A DNA stretch of 64,000 nucleotides from an uncultured Lachnospiraceae bacterium (GTDB lineage Bacteria; Bacillota; Clostridia; Lachnospirales; Lachnospiraceae), in assembly GCA_910586585.1 (NCBI GenBank), contig CAJUKA010000009.1, positions 1 to 64,000 of the forward strand, given 5' to 3'. Each line of letters begins with the position of its first letter. The stretch's first letter is position 1. The notes below the pieces were generated by a model. The model searched no databases, was not told where the DNA came from, and worked only from the letters and a program-made list of their open reading frames with translations. Shown here one piece after another: positions 1-7,397 of the stretch. Position numbers and translations under genes: made by a program.

Positions 1-18
1 TAGGTCGAGGGCTTATCC
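1..18 (+). rRNA. 3' end of 23S rRNA (partial)
   Basis: The first bases match the conserved 3' terminus of Firmicutes 23S rRNA (TAGGTCGAGG then a CTTATCC-type ending; the Bacillus form ends GATCGAGGACTTAACC). Only the last ~18 nt are inside the window, so the identification rests on this short motif and on the tRNA gene that follows. No 5S gene lies between here and the tRNA, so the operon either lacks a distal 5S or carries it elsewhere. Confidence 0.65.
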
Positions 19-136
19 TGGAAGGCAGAAGGCGAAGGAATGCTTATAGGGAAGAAAGAAAAAATAGGATAGATAAAGAAGTAATCTGTATTCGGTTTTG
101 AGGGAATTTCTCTTAACTTAGATGAATAGAGTAAGC
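19..136 (+). other. rRNA-tRNA spacer
   Basis: Purine-rich spacer between the 23S end and tRNA-Met. It holds a segment near 91-120 (TGTATTCGGTTTTGAGGG) resembling spacers that follow clostridial rRNA genes. No ORF, 5S rRNA or terminator seen, so the tRNA is probably cotranscribed with the rRNA operon. Confidence 0.5.
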
Positions 137-210
137 GGCGAAGTAGCTCAGTTGGCTAGAGCACGCGGTTCATACCCGCGGTGTCGAGGGTTCAAATCCC
201 CCCTTCGCTA
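137..210 (+). tRNA. tRNA-Met (CAT), elongator type
   Basis: A full cloverleaf can be drawn: acceptor GGCGAAG (137-143) with CTTCGCT (203-209), D arm after TAGCTCAG, anticodon stem CGCGG/CCGCG around loop TTCATAC with anticodon CAT at 171-173, and T loop TTCAAAT. It closely resembles Bacillus elongator tRNA-Met, including the G1-U72 pair. Initiator tRNA is unlikely because the anticodon stem lacks the three GC pairs in initiator arrangement. The T stem has one A-C mismatch. CCA is not encoded; a T7 run follows directly (211-217). Confidence 0.95.
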
Positions 211-285
211 TTTTTTTGTTTTATAAGAGATTTTAAGTATAAAATGATATAAGTTGTTACCATAATATTTTTTCCTAAAATTTTA

Positions 286-314
286 TTGACTTTATTTTAT
301 AAAGGTGATAAAAT
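286..314 (+). promoter_or_regulatory. sigma-A promoter of the cold-shock gene
   Basis: TTGACT (286-291), 17-nt spacer, TAAAAT (309-314). The same two hexamers and spacing recur before the chemoreceptor gene. Transcription would start near 321, giving a leader of about 120 nt. Confidence 0.75.
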
Positions 315-341
315 TTTAGAGTATTCAATTAGAACTATGCG

Positions 342-396
342 CTGACTTGTTCTGCAAATCATTCCATTTGAATTGCAGAGAGAGTCAGTTTTTTTT
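342..396 (+). terminator. terminator-like hairpin inside the cold-shock leader
   Basis: CTGACT (342-347) pairs with AGTCAG (383-388) and CTGCAA (352-357) with TTGCAG (373-378), followed by eight T (389-396). It has the form of an intrinsic terminator but lies between the promoter and the start codon, so it may act as an attenuator. Confidence 0.65.
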
Positions 397-440
397 GGGG
401 TCATGGAGAATACACAAATATTTTAATGGAGGTTCTGAAT

Positions 441-653
441 ATGAATAATGGAACAGTAAAGTGGTTCAATGCTCAAAAGGGATATGGATTCATCACAAAT
501 GAAGGTACAGGAGAAGACGTCTTTGTACATTTTTCAGCAATTGTTTCAGATGGATACAAAACTCTTGAGGAAGGTCAGAAAGTAACCTTTGATATTGAAC
601 AGGATCCGAAGAACAGCTCTAAGCTCAGAGCTGCAAATGTTACTCTTGCTTAA
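441..653 (+). CDS. cspA: cold-shock protein CspA family
   Basis: Single-domain cold-shock protein of 70 residues, the usual family size. It should be a cytoplasmic five-strand OB fold that binds single-stranded RNA/DNA and acts as an RNA chaperone. RNP1 (KGYGFITN) and RNP2 (DVFVHFSAI) are both visible. I chose ATG 441 because an upstream in-frame ATG at 426 is part of the ribosome binding site (TGGAGG); starting at 441 gives the family N-terminus MNNGTVKWF. It is a monocistronic unit with its own promoter and a long leader containing a terminator-like hairpin. Confidence 0.95.
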   Translation: MNNGTVKWFNAQKGYGFITNEGTGEDVFVHFSAIVSDGYKTLEEGQKVTFDIEQDPKNSSKLRAANVTLA

Positions 654-664
654 TTGAGTGATAT

Positions 665-835
665 TTGAAGAATAAGATTTATTTTATATAATAGAACTGA
701 CATCATGCGATGCCTGTCGTTTGTCGGGCCGTATGGCCATTACAAATATTTGTTGTAAATATAAGTAGGATGCGTCTCGCAAAGTAAAATATAGTCTTAG
801 AGCCCCCTGACAGGTTTTACCTGGCAGGGTTTTTT
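665..835 (+). ncRNA. possible small RNA unit (promoter to terminator, no ORF)
   Basis: TTGAAG (665-670), 16-nt spacer and TATAAT (687-692) form a good sigma-A promoter; the next intrinsic terminator ends at 835. The ~135-nt product would contain the hairpins GGCC-GTAT-GGCC and ATTACAA/TTGTAAA. Only a 17-codon ATG reading frame near 706, without a clear ribosome binding site, is seen. I could not assign it to 6S, SRP RNA, tmRNA or a known riboswitch. An alternative is that it is simply the cspA 3' UTR. Confidence 0.4.
805..835 (+). terminator. intrinsic terminator
   Basis: CCCTGACAGG (805-814) and CCTGGCAGGG (820-829) form a 10-bp stem with one A-G mismatch and a TTTTA loop, followed by six T. 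Confidence 0.85.
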
Positions 836-839
836 ATGC

Positions 840-920
840 ACACGGCGTCCAAAGGAAAAATGTCAGCAGAAGCTGACGGACGCCGGCGCGCGAGTAGGGG
901 AAGGAAACTTCCCTACTCGA
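840..920. repeat. two GC-rich hairpins between convergent genes
   Basis: First hairpin: GGCGTCC...GGACGCC enclosing GTCAGC-AGAA-GCTGAC. Second: CGAGTAGGGGAAG with CTTCCCTACTCG around a GAAA-type loop. Both are far more GC-rich than the surroundings and lie between the cspA-side unit and the 3' end of dapL, so they could terminate dapL. Their build resembles the 79-bp repeats before spoIIGA. Confidence 0.55.
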
Positions 921-936
921 TTGCACAGGGGCACGA

Positions 937-2136
937 TTAGGCAAATAATTTATCAATTCTTGCCATTGCCTCGATCGTATTTTCACGACTTCCAAACGAA
1001 GTAAGGCGGAAGAATTTTTGCCCATTTTTTCCAAATCCAGCGCCAGGCGTACCAACAACTTGAGCGTTGTTCAGAAGATAATCAAAGAATTCCCAGGAAT
1101 CCATGTCATTTGGACATTTAAACCATATATAAGGAGAATTGATTCCCCCGAAATAGGTAATATTTTTTTTGGAAAGTCCATCAGAGATAATTTTTGCATT
1201 TTCCTGATAGTATTTAATATTTTGTCTACATTGCGCCATTCCTTTAGCTGAAAATACAGCAGCGGCACCTCTTTGAACAATATAGGATACCCCATTGAAT
1301 TTGGTGGTTTGACGACGATTCCACATAGCATTCAAAGATAAATTCTTCCCTGTCGATGCTATGAACTTTAAATCATGAGGAATAATAGTATATCCACATC
1401 GCGTTCCTGTAAACCCAGCTGTCTTTGATAAAGAACAAAATTCAATAGCACAATTTTTGGCGCCTTCAATCGCATAAATACTCCTGGGAAGGTTTTTATC
1501 AGTTATAAAACATTCATATGCGGAATCATACAGAATAATGGCATTGTTTTCAAGTGCATAATCAACCCATTCTTTGAGTTGTTCTTTATTATAGGCGGCT
1601 CCAGTCGGATTGTTTGGGGAACAAATGTAGATAATATCTGCATGAATATTGTAATTAGGCATAGGAAGAAAATGATTATCTTCATTTGCATCAATAAAGG
1701 TAATTTGTCTTCCATTCATTATGTTTGTATCAACATAAACAGGATAGACAGGATCGGGAATAAGAATAACATTGTCCTTGTCAAAAAGATCGGTAATATT
1801 TCCAGTATCACTTTTGGCGCCATCAGATATAAATACTTCACTTGATTCGATGGATACATTATTTTGGCAGTAATAGTCAACAATGGCACTGCGAAGAAAA
1901 TCGTATCCTTGCTCTGGGCCATAGCCTTTGAAGGTTTCTGCACTTGCGAGTGCATCTACACCTTCATGAAGCTGCGTAATCATTTCAGAACCAAGAGGGA
2001 GCGTAACATCGCCAATTCCCAAACGAATTACTTTTTTTTCGGGATTAGCGGCTGTATAAGCATTTACACGGTGGGCGATTTCTGAGAAAAGATAACTTTC
2101 TTTTAGATTTAAATAATTTTCATTTAATTTTGGCAT
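937..2136 (-). CDS. dapL: LL-diaminopimelate aminotransferase
   Basis: PLP-dependent enzyme (fold type I, class I/II aminotransferase) that converts tetrahydrodipicolinate directly to LL-diaminopimelate with glutamate as amino donor, bypassing three steps of the lysine/peptidoglycan precursor route. At 399 residues it has normal length. Visible motifs: SPNNPTG at 173-179, DSAY at 204-207, and the Schiff-base lysine K238 in SLSKTAGFTGTRCGY, which is the DapL form. ATG start behind AGGAGGAG with good spacing. It is monocistronic with a consensus promoter and an unusually long, foldable ~175-nt leader. Family assignment rather than a generic aminotransferase is supported by the N-terminal LNENYLNLKESYLFSEIA block. 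Confidence 0.92.
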   Translation of the reverse strand: MPKLNENYLNLKESYLFSEIAHRVNAYTAANPEKKVIRLGIGDVTLPLGSEMITQLHEGVDALASAETFKGYGPEQGYDFLRSAIVDYYCQNNVSIESSEVFISDGAKSDTGNITDLFDKDNVILIPDPVYPVYVDTNIMNGRQITFIDANEDNHFLPMPNYNIHADIIYICSPNNPTGAAYNKEQLKEWVDYALENNAIILYDSAYECFITDKNLPRSIYAIEGAKNCAIEFCSLSKTAGFTGTRCGYTIIPHDLKFIASTGKNLSLNAMWNRRQTTKFNGVSYIVQRGAAAVFSAKGMAQCRQNIKYYQENAKIISDGLSKKNITYFGGINSPYIWFKCPNDMDSWEFFDYLLNNAQVVGTPGAGFGKNGQKFFRLTSFGSRENTIEAMARIDKLFA

Positions 2137-2313
2137 AAAATCTCCTCCTAACTTTTAGCCGTTATATGACGGTTATTAAGGTAAAGTCGCTTTGACAAAC
2201 TCATGTGTGATTAATTTTCATGTGTCTTTGCAGCTTTACGCTGATTGAAAATTTGTCCATTGTTTTTATTCGCCAAACTACAATGGAATATAGTTGTTCT
2301 TATTAGGAACACT
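2137..2313 (-). promoter_or_regulatory. structured leader of dapL
   Basis: The ~177-nt leader holds nested complementary segments read on the minus strand: CCATTGT/ACAATGG, then GACAAA/TTTGTC enclosing ATTTTCA/TGAAAAT and CAGC/GCTG, and CCGT/ACGG near the ribosome binding site. No lysine riboswitch or T-box signature was recognised. This may be a cis-regulatory RNA, but only base complementarity supports that. Confidence 0.35.
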
Positions 2314-2319
2314 AAAATA

Positions 2320-2348
2320 ATCATAACGTTATTATTGTTATTTGTCAA
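2320..2348 (-). promoter_or_regulatory. sigma-A promoter of dapL
   Basis: Read on the minus strand: TTGACA, 17-nt spacer, TATGAT. Near-perfect consensus. Confidence 0.8.
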
Positions 2349-2381
2349 TTATCATATGTCTTATTGAAAAAATTTATTGAT

Positions 2382-2437
2382 TGTGATAAGTTTATTCGGG
2401 AAGAATAAACTAAAATTAGGATTTGTGTTTTATCACA
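2382..2437. promoter_or_regulatory. nested inverted repeats upstream of the UPF0340 gene
   Basis: TGTGATAA (2382-2389) and TTATCACA (2430-2437) flank a perfect inner repeat AGTTTATTC (2389-2397) / GAATAAACT (2403-2411) with a GGGAA loop. Could be an operator or a leader hairpin. Confidence 0.4.
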
Positions 2438-2473
2438 GAATATTAGATTCAATATGGAAAGGAAATGGTTATA

Positions 2474-3028
2474 ATGATGTTTGAGCAGGAAATAAATGAC
2501 GCAAAAAGAGTAGTTAAGGAATTTTTGGAGCAGGTGGAACTGAAACCAGGATGTCTCGTAGTAATTGGCTGTTCGACAAGTGAGATTGCGGCGCATAAAA
2601 TTGGGTCCTATTCAAATGTGGAACTTGGGGAAGCTGTATTTTTAGCAATCTACAAAGCATTTCAAGAAAAGCAAATAGCAGTCGCAACACAATGTTGTGA
2701 GCATCTTAACAGAGCGCTTATTTTGGAGAGGAAGGCTGCAGAACAGTTTGGTTATGAGGAAGTAAATGTGATACCACAGCCAAAAGCAGGAGGTTCATTC
2801 TCTACAGCAGCCTGGAAACATATGGATGATCCAGTGGCAGTAGAGCACATACAGGCTCATGCAGGAATTGATATTGGAGATACGCTGATAGGAATGCATA
2901 TAAAGCCAGTAGCAGTTCCAGTGAGAATAGAGCATCCTGTAATAGGTGGTGCGCATATTGTCTGTGCAAGAGCAAGAGCAAAATATATTGGCGGGGAAAG
3001 AGCACACTATAATGAGGATTTAGAATAA
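2474..3028 (+). CDS. UPF0340 / TIGR01440 family protein (YwlG-like)
   Basis: Conserved Firmicutes protein of unknown function, 184 residues from the chosen start. The family hallmark VVIGCSTSEIAAHKIGS and a second conserved block GGSFSTAAWKHMDDPVAVEHIQAHAGIDIGDTLIGMH are plain. The ribosome binding site GGAAAGG (2456-2462) is only 2 nt before the first in-frame ATG (2465), so ATG 2474 or 2477 is the better start. It looks soluble and cytoplasmic. A promoter for the next gene follows at once, so it is probably monocistronic. No reaction is assigned here. Confidence 0.88.
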   Translation: MMFEQEINDAKRVVKEFLEQVELKPGCLVVIGCSTSEIAAHKIGSYSNVELGEAVFLAIYKAFQEKQIAVATQCCEHLNRALILERKAAEQFGYEEVNVIPQPKAGGSFSTAAWKHMDDPVAVEHIQAHAGIDIGDTLIGMHIKPVAVPVRIEHPVIGGAHIVCARARAKYIGGERAHYNEDLE

Positions 3029-3044
3029 ACTTTGAAAAAGTTCT

Positions 3045-3073
3045 TTTCTAAAGTAGGGATTCTATGTTATAAT
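3045..3073 (+). promoter_or_regulatory. extended -10 promoter of the deacetylase gene
   Basis: TGTTATAAT (extended -10, hexamer 3068-3073) with a weak -35 TTTCTA (3045-3050) at 17 nt. No terminator separates it from the upstream gene. Confidence 0.6.
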
Positions 3074-3117
3074 CAATGCATGTATAAATATGAATAAAAA
3101 AGCCGGAAGGGTAACAA

Positions 3118-4101
3118 ATGTCTCAGGAACAGAACAGGACGCAACTTGATAAGAATGTTACATCTGATGAATCGACAGACAGAAAAAAATGGAATTTTGC
3201 AAATGTGATTGTGTCGATACTTGTACTTATGATGATTGCTGTCTGTATTGTGATGCTTGTGCAGGTAATTCAGCTTGGCAAAAAAGTGGACGGGTTAGAA
3301 GAAAGTATACAGGCGCTTCGGGATACAAGTGCGAATATTGGGGATACGGAATCATTTGGAGGGATATTTGAGATACCTGATGTAGATGCCAGTATGCTGT
3401 ATGAGTCCGAAGATGCAGATATTGAAAAAGTCGCGAAGCTTGAAAACAGTATTGTATGGGATGGAGCAGACGACAAAAGTTCAGGGATTAAAAAAGTTTA
3501 CCTTACATTTGATGATGGCCCAAGTCAAAACACAGACAAAATTCTTGATATCCTAGATCAATATGGGGTCAAGGCAACCTTTTTTGTAGTAGGAAAAAAG
3601 AATTATGAGAAACAGTATAAACGCATTGTAGAAGATGGACATACTTTGGGTATGCATTCTTACAGCCATAAGTACAAAGAGATTTATGCATCCTTGGATG
3701 CCTATAAGCAAGATTTGATGAAGCTTCATGACTTTTTGTACGAACTCACAGGCACGGACTGCAATATCGTGAGATTTCCAGGAGGAAGCAGCAACACAAT
3801 AAGCCAAGTAGATATGAAAGAGCTTATTGCATATCTTGATGAAGAGAATATGATATATTTTGACTGGAATGTATCAGGAGGAGATGCTATGGGGGATTCT
3901 GTCAATGCAGATCAGATAGTAAAAAATGTACTAGATAATATAGATAAATACAATAATGTAGTAATTTTATTTCATGATGCAGCCGGAAAAAAATCAACGG
4001 TTGATGCGCTGCCTCAAATCATAGAAAAGATACTGGCGTCAGAGAATACAGTGATGCTGCCGATTTCAGAAGATACAGTACAGGTGCAGCATCTTCACTA
4101 A
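3118..4101 (+). CDS. membrane-anchored polysaccharide deacetylase (NodB domain, CE4)
   Basis: Type II membrane protein of 327 residues: short cytoplasmic tail, one transmembrane helix at about 29-52, a linker, then a NodB homology domain facing the wall. CE4 motifs are complete: TFDDGPS (130-136, catalytic base and metal Asp), HSYSH (180-184, metal His pair), RFPGGS (219-224) and LFHD (284-287, catalytic His). It should therefore be an active metal-dependent deacetylase. The substrate is probably peptidoglycan GlcNAc (PgdA-like) but this is inferred from the anchoring and family only. GGAAGGG lies before ATG 3118. Confidence 0.9.
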   Translation: MSQEQNRTQLDKNVTSDESTDRKKWNFANVIVSILVLMMIAVCIVMLVQVIQLGKKVDGLEESIQALRDTSANIGDTESFGGIFEIPDVDASMLYESEDADIEKVAKLENSIVWDGADDKSSGIKKVYLTFDDGPSQNTDKILDILDQYGVKATFFVVGKKNYEKQYKRIVEDGHTLGMHSYSHKYKEIYASLDAYKQDLMKLHDFLYELTGTDCNIVRFPGGSSNTISQVDMKELIAYLDEENMIYFDWNVSGGDAMGDSVNADQIVKNVLDNIDKYNNVVILFHDAAGKKSTVDALPQIIEKILASENTVMLPISEDTVQVQHLH

Positions 4102-4164
4102 AAAGTAATAGCACTATTTAATAAGAATATATAAATGCAAAACAAAATTGGAGGATAGTTTATA

Positions 4165-5151
4165 ATGGGTTTTTTTCAGGATTTAAAACAGGATTTATCA
4201 CAATCAGCAAATGATTTGGGAGTTGAAGATACAATGGTTGATCTGAACATGAATGCAGAGGGTGTATCAGATCCTGGAGATTTATTTGGAGGCGTGACAG
4301 ATACGGGATTTTCTGATTTTGAGACAATGATTAAAAAAGACGCAGCCGCTCTTGAAGACGAATTAGCAGCAGGAGCATTGCCACAAACGGAAAATGAAAC
4401 AGCAGCAGAATTATCTTTTGATGATAGTATTAATGTCGGTGAAGGGCAGATTCAAAATGATGCAATCACAACGGCTGCTCCAATGATGGCATCGAATATG
4501 GAGCTTGTCAACTCAGGTATTGAGCAGCCAATGCAGGAAGTTGAAGCAACAAATATCAGCGAGCCACAACAGATGGATATGCAGCCAGAACAAACGCCAA
4601 ATGAAGCAGTTCAAAATATTTCAGAACCTGCATCTGCAAGTGAGGCATCGGTACCGCAACCTGAGACAGAGCCAAATGCTGCGGATTCTAAGGATACTGC
4701 AGTGATTACAAAAGGTATGACGATAACTGGCGATGTAACTTGCAGTGGAAATATGAATTTAATTGGAAATATTAATGGCAACATTGATATCTCTGGAAAG
4801 CTGAATGTGACAGGAAGTATCACAGGAAATTCTTCTGCCGCTGAAATTTATGCAGAATCTGCACAGATAAATGGAGAAATAAAGAGTAAGGGCACTGTTA
4901 AAGTTGGCCAGAGTTCTGTTGTGATTGGCAATATTTTTGCTTCAAGTGCTGTAATTGCAGGAGCAGTTAAGGGGGATATTGATGTCCATGGACCTGTAAT
5001 TCTTGATGTATCAGCAATTGTAATGGGAAATATCAAATCAAAGTCTGTACAGATCAATAATGGTGCGGTAATTGAAGGTTTGTGCTCACAATGCTATGCG
5101 GATATCAGGCCAGCCTCTTTCTTTGATGATGTGAAAAAAAATAGAAAATAA
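4165..5151 (+). CDS. bactofilin-domain protein with long acidic N-terminus
   Basis: 328 residues. The C-terminal ~130 residues (about 178-305) are a bactofilin domain: short beta-helix repeats rich in G, N, I and V (MTITGDVTCSGNMNLIGNI and similar), the fold that polymerises into cytoskeletal filaments at the inner membrane. The first ~175 residues are acidic and rich in E, Q, A and S, with no recognised domain, and are probably disordered. GGAGG precedes ATG 4165. It follows a cell-wall deacetylase gene and precedes pyrH; coupling of bactofilins with wall-modifying enzymes is known in other bacteria, so a shared role in envelope shape is plausible. Confidence 0.82.
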   Translation: MGFFQDLKQDLSQSANDLGVEDTMVDLNMNAEGVSDPGDLFGGVTDTGFSDFETMIKKDAAALEDELAAGALPQTENETAAELSFDDSINVGEGQIQNDAITTAAPMMASNMELVNSGIEQPMQEVEATNISEPQQMDMQPEQTPNEAVQNISEPASASEASVPQPETEPNAADSKDTAVITKGMTITGDVTCSGNMNLIGNINGNIDISGKLNVTGSITGNSSAAEIYAESAQINGEIKSKGTVKVGQSSVVIGNIFASSAVIAGAVKGDIDVHGPVILDVSAIVMGNIKSKSVQINNGAVIEGLCSQCYADIRPASFFDDVKKNRK

Positions 5152-5171
5152 AAATTAGGAGCCAGCAGATT

Positions 5172-5867
5172 ATGAAAAGAATACTATTGAAACTGAGTGG
5201 AGAGGCGCTTGCAGGCGAAAAAGAAATGGGGTTTGATGAACCTACCATCACAGCAGTGGCAAAACAAGTCAAAGAAATTGTTGACAGTGGTGTACAAGCA
5301 GGCATTGTAATTGGCGGAGGGAATTTCTGGCGCGGAAGAACAAGCAAGACAATTGACCGCACAAAAGCGGATCAGATAGGAATGCTTGCCACTGTTATGA
5401 ATTGTATCTATGTATCTGAAATATTTCGATCGGTAGGTATGGACACAGAGATTTTCACACCTTTCCAATGTGCATCTTTTACAGAGCTTTTTTCAAAAGA
5501 CAAAGCAATCATGGCGCTTGAATCAGGGAAAGTAATATTTTTTGCAGGCGGTATAGGGCATCCGTATTTTTCAACAGATATGGGAACAGTACTCAGAGCA
5601 GTTGAAATAGAGGCAGATATGATTTTGTCAGCCAGAGCAGTTGATGGCGTATATGATTCCGATCCAAAGTTGAATAAAGATGCAAAGAAATTTGATACAA
5701 TATCAATTATAGAGGTTATTGATAGAAAGCTTGGCGTGATGGATTTGGCAGCAGCAGTGCTTTGCATGGAAAATAAGATGCCAATGACTATTTTTGGATT
5801 GAATGAAGAAAACAGTATAATAAATACAGTAAGAGGAAATTCAAATGGTACTGTAATAACAGTTTAA
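5172..5867 (+). CDS. pyrH: UMP kinase
   Basis: Amino-acid-kinase-fold enzyme that phosphorylates UMP to UDP with ATP, the first committed step from UMP toward UTP and CTP. 231 residues, standard length. Motifs: LLKLSGEAL at the N-terminus, GIVIGGGNFWRG (phosphate-binding loop), GTVLRAVEIEADMIL and VYDSDPKLNKDAKKFD near the nucleotide site. It is followed 70 bp later by frr, the usual pair. The usual upstream genes rpsB-tsf are absent and a bactofilin gene stands there instead. Bacterial UMP kinases are generally allosterically controlled by GTP and UTP. Confidence 0.96.
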   Translation: MKRILLKLSGEALAGEKEMGFDEPTITAVAKQVKEIVDSGVQAGIVIGGGNFWRGRTSKTIDRTKADQIGMLATVMNCIYVSEIFRSVGMDTEIFTPFQCASFTELFSKDKAIMALESGKVIFFAGGIGHPYFSTDMGTVLRAVEIEADMILSARAVDGVYDSDPKLNKDAKKFDTISIIEVIDRKLGVMDLAAAVLCMENKMPMTIFGLNEENSIINTVRGNSNGTVITV

Positions 5868-5937
5868 AGCTGTTGTGTGACATGAGGGTTTTATAAACTG
5901 TATCAAAAAATAATAAATATTCAGGAGGATATAGAAA

Positions 5938-6489
5938 ATGGACGCAAGAGTAAAAACATACGATGACAAAATGCAGAAAGCTTTTGATTTTCTTTTATCG
6001 GATTATCAAACAATACGTGCAGGCCGCGCAAACCCTCATGTGCTTGATAAGGTAAAGGTTGATTATTACGGAACAATGACACCAATTCAGCAGGTTGGTA
6101 ATATTACGATTCCAGAAGCTAGAATGATTCAGATAGCTCCGTGGGAAAAGAGCCTTATCAAAGCGATTGAAAAAGCAATTTTGGCTTCTGATATTGGAAT
6201 TACTCCCAGTAATGATGGATCTGTAATTCGCCTTGTATTTCCTGAACTTACAGAGGAACGCAGAAAAGACCTTGTTAAGGATGTGAAAAAGAAAGGGGAA
6301 GAATGCAAGGTAGCAATTCGTAATATCAGACGAGATGCAAATGATTCTTTCAAAAAGCTTGCTAAGACAGAGATATCAGAGGATGAAATTAAGGACTTAG
6401 AAGATGCTGTTCAGAAGATGACAGACAAATATATTAAGGATGTTGATAAAGCTATTGATGAGAAGTCTAAAGAAATTCTTACGGTATAA
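5938..6489 (+). CDS. frr: ribosome recycling factor
   Basis: 183 residues, near-universal tRNA-shaped protein that with EF-G splits the post-termination ribosome. The conserved RAGRANPHVLDKVKVDYYGTMTPIQQVG block and the C-terminal helices match the family. AGGAGG precedes ATG 5938. Two intrinsic terminators follow directly, so pyrH-frr is separated from uppS at the transcript level. Confidence 0.97.
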   Translation: MDARVKTYDDKMQKAFDFLLSDYQTIRAGRANPHVLDKVKVDYYGTMTPIQQVGNITIPEARMIQIAPWEKSLIKAIEKAILASDIGITPSNDGSVIRLVFPELTEERRKDLVKDVKKKGEECKVAIRNIRRDANDSFKKLAKTEISEDEIKDLEDAVQKMTDKYIKDVDKAIDEKSKEILTV

Positions 6490-6539
6490 TTTGTTATATT
6501 TATTGCACTGAATTCATTGAGTAAGGAAATGCTCGAAAC

Positions 6540-6599
6540 AAAAGGGGCGTGCAGTGCCCCTTTTTGCCTTAAATCGTTGCTGTAAAGCGACGATTTTTT
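6540..6599 (+). terminator. tandem intrinsic terminators after frr
   Basis: First: GGGGC (6544-6548) with GCCCC (6556-6560), flanked by A and T runs. Second: ATCGTTGC (6573-6580) with GCGACGAT (6587-6594), loop TGTAAA, then T6. Confidence 0.85.
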
Positions 6600-6616
6600 C
6601 GCACTATGCAAAAATT

Positions 6617-6646
6617 TTGAAATTCGATGAAAAGCGACTTTACACT
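6617..6646 (+). promoter_or_regulatory. candidate promoter of uppS
   Basis: TTGAAA (6617-6622) and TACACT (6641-6646) with an 18-nt spacer, located after the frr terminators where a promoter is needed. Confidence 0.4.
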
Positions 6647-6686
6647 TTAGTGCTATCACGCAGTGATTAAAAAAGGAGGAGTAGGA

Positions 6687-7394
6687 ATGAGTGTACCCAA
6701 TCATGTAGCAATCATTCTTGATGGAAATGGCCGCTGGGCCAAAGCGAAAGGGCTTCCGCGTACAGCCGGGCACGTGCAGGGGGCAAAAACGCTTGAGCAG
6801 ATATGTGAAGATGCCTATCATATGGGAATTAATTACCTTACGGTCTATGCGTTTTCAACAGAGAATTGGACAAGACCTGACAGTGAGGTGGCAATGCTGA
6901 TGGAATTGCTCAGAAACTATATGAAAAACAGTATCAAGCGGGCACAAAAAAATAATATGTGTGTGCGTGTTATCGGTGACAAATCAGGTCTTGCAGAGGA
7001 TTTGAGAACAAGTATCGAGAAGTTGGAACAGGCTACACAATACAATACAGGGCTTCATTTTCAGATAGCAATAAATTATGGAGGGCGTGATGAGATTAGA
7101 AGAGCTGTTGTAAAGCTTGCAGACAAAGTAGCGGCTGGAGTGCTCAAACCGGAGGAGATTGATGATAAAAAGATTGCAGCGGAACTTGATACAGCAGGTT
7201 TGCCAGATCCTGATCTATTGATAAGAACATCTGGCGAACAGAGAATTTCCAATTATCTGCTATGGCAGGCTTCTTATGCAGAGCTTTATTTTACTTCTGT
7301 TTTTTGGCCCGATTTTGATAAGAATGAACTTGCAAAGGCTGTGGAAGTATATGAAAAAAGAGATCGAAGATATGGCCTTGTTGAGGAGGAGTAA
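6687..7394 (+). CDS. uppS: undecaprenyl diphosphate synthase (cis-prenyltransferase)
   Basis: Adds eight isopentenyl units in cis to farnesyl diphosphate, giving the C55 carrier for peptidoglycan. Family signatures: HVAIILDGNGRWAKAKG at the start (catalytic Asp) and DPDLLIRTSGEQRISNYLLWQASYAELYF near the end. ATG 6687 is chosen over the upstream in-frame codon at 6663 because AAAAGGAGGA sits 7 nt before it and the protein then begins MSVPNHVAIILDG; 235 residues. The gene opens the uppS-cdsA-dxr-rseP-ispG-polC run. Confidence 0.95.
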   Translation: MSVPNHVAIILDGNGRWAKAKGLPRTAGHVQGAKTLEQICEDAYHMGINYLTVYAFSTENWTRPDSEVAMLMELLRNYMKNSIKRAQKNNMCVRVIGDKSGLAEDLRTSIEKLEQATQYNTGLHFQIAINYGGRDEIRRAVVKLADKVAAGVLKPEEIDDKKIAAELDTAGLPDPDLLIRTSGEQRISNYLLWQASYAELYFTSVFWPDFDKNELAKAVEVYEKRDRRYGLVEEE

Positions 7395-7397
7395 TGT

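Noticed and set aside
2137..2313. Lysine riboswitch upstream of dapL
   Set aside because: None of the conserved lysine-box core segments could be found in the leader.
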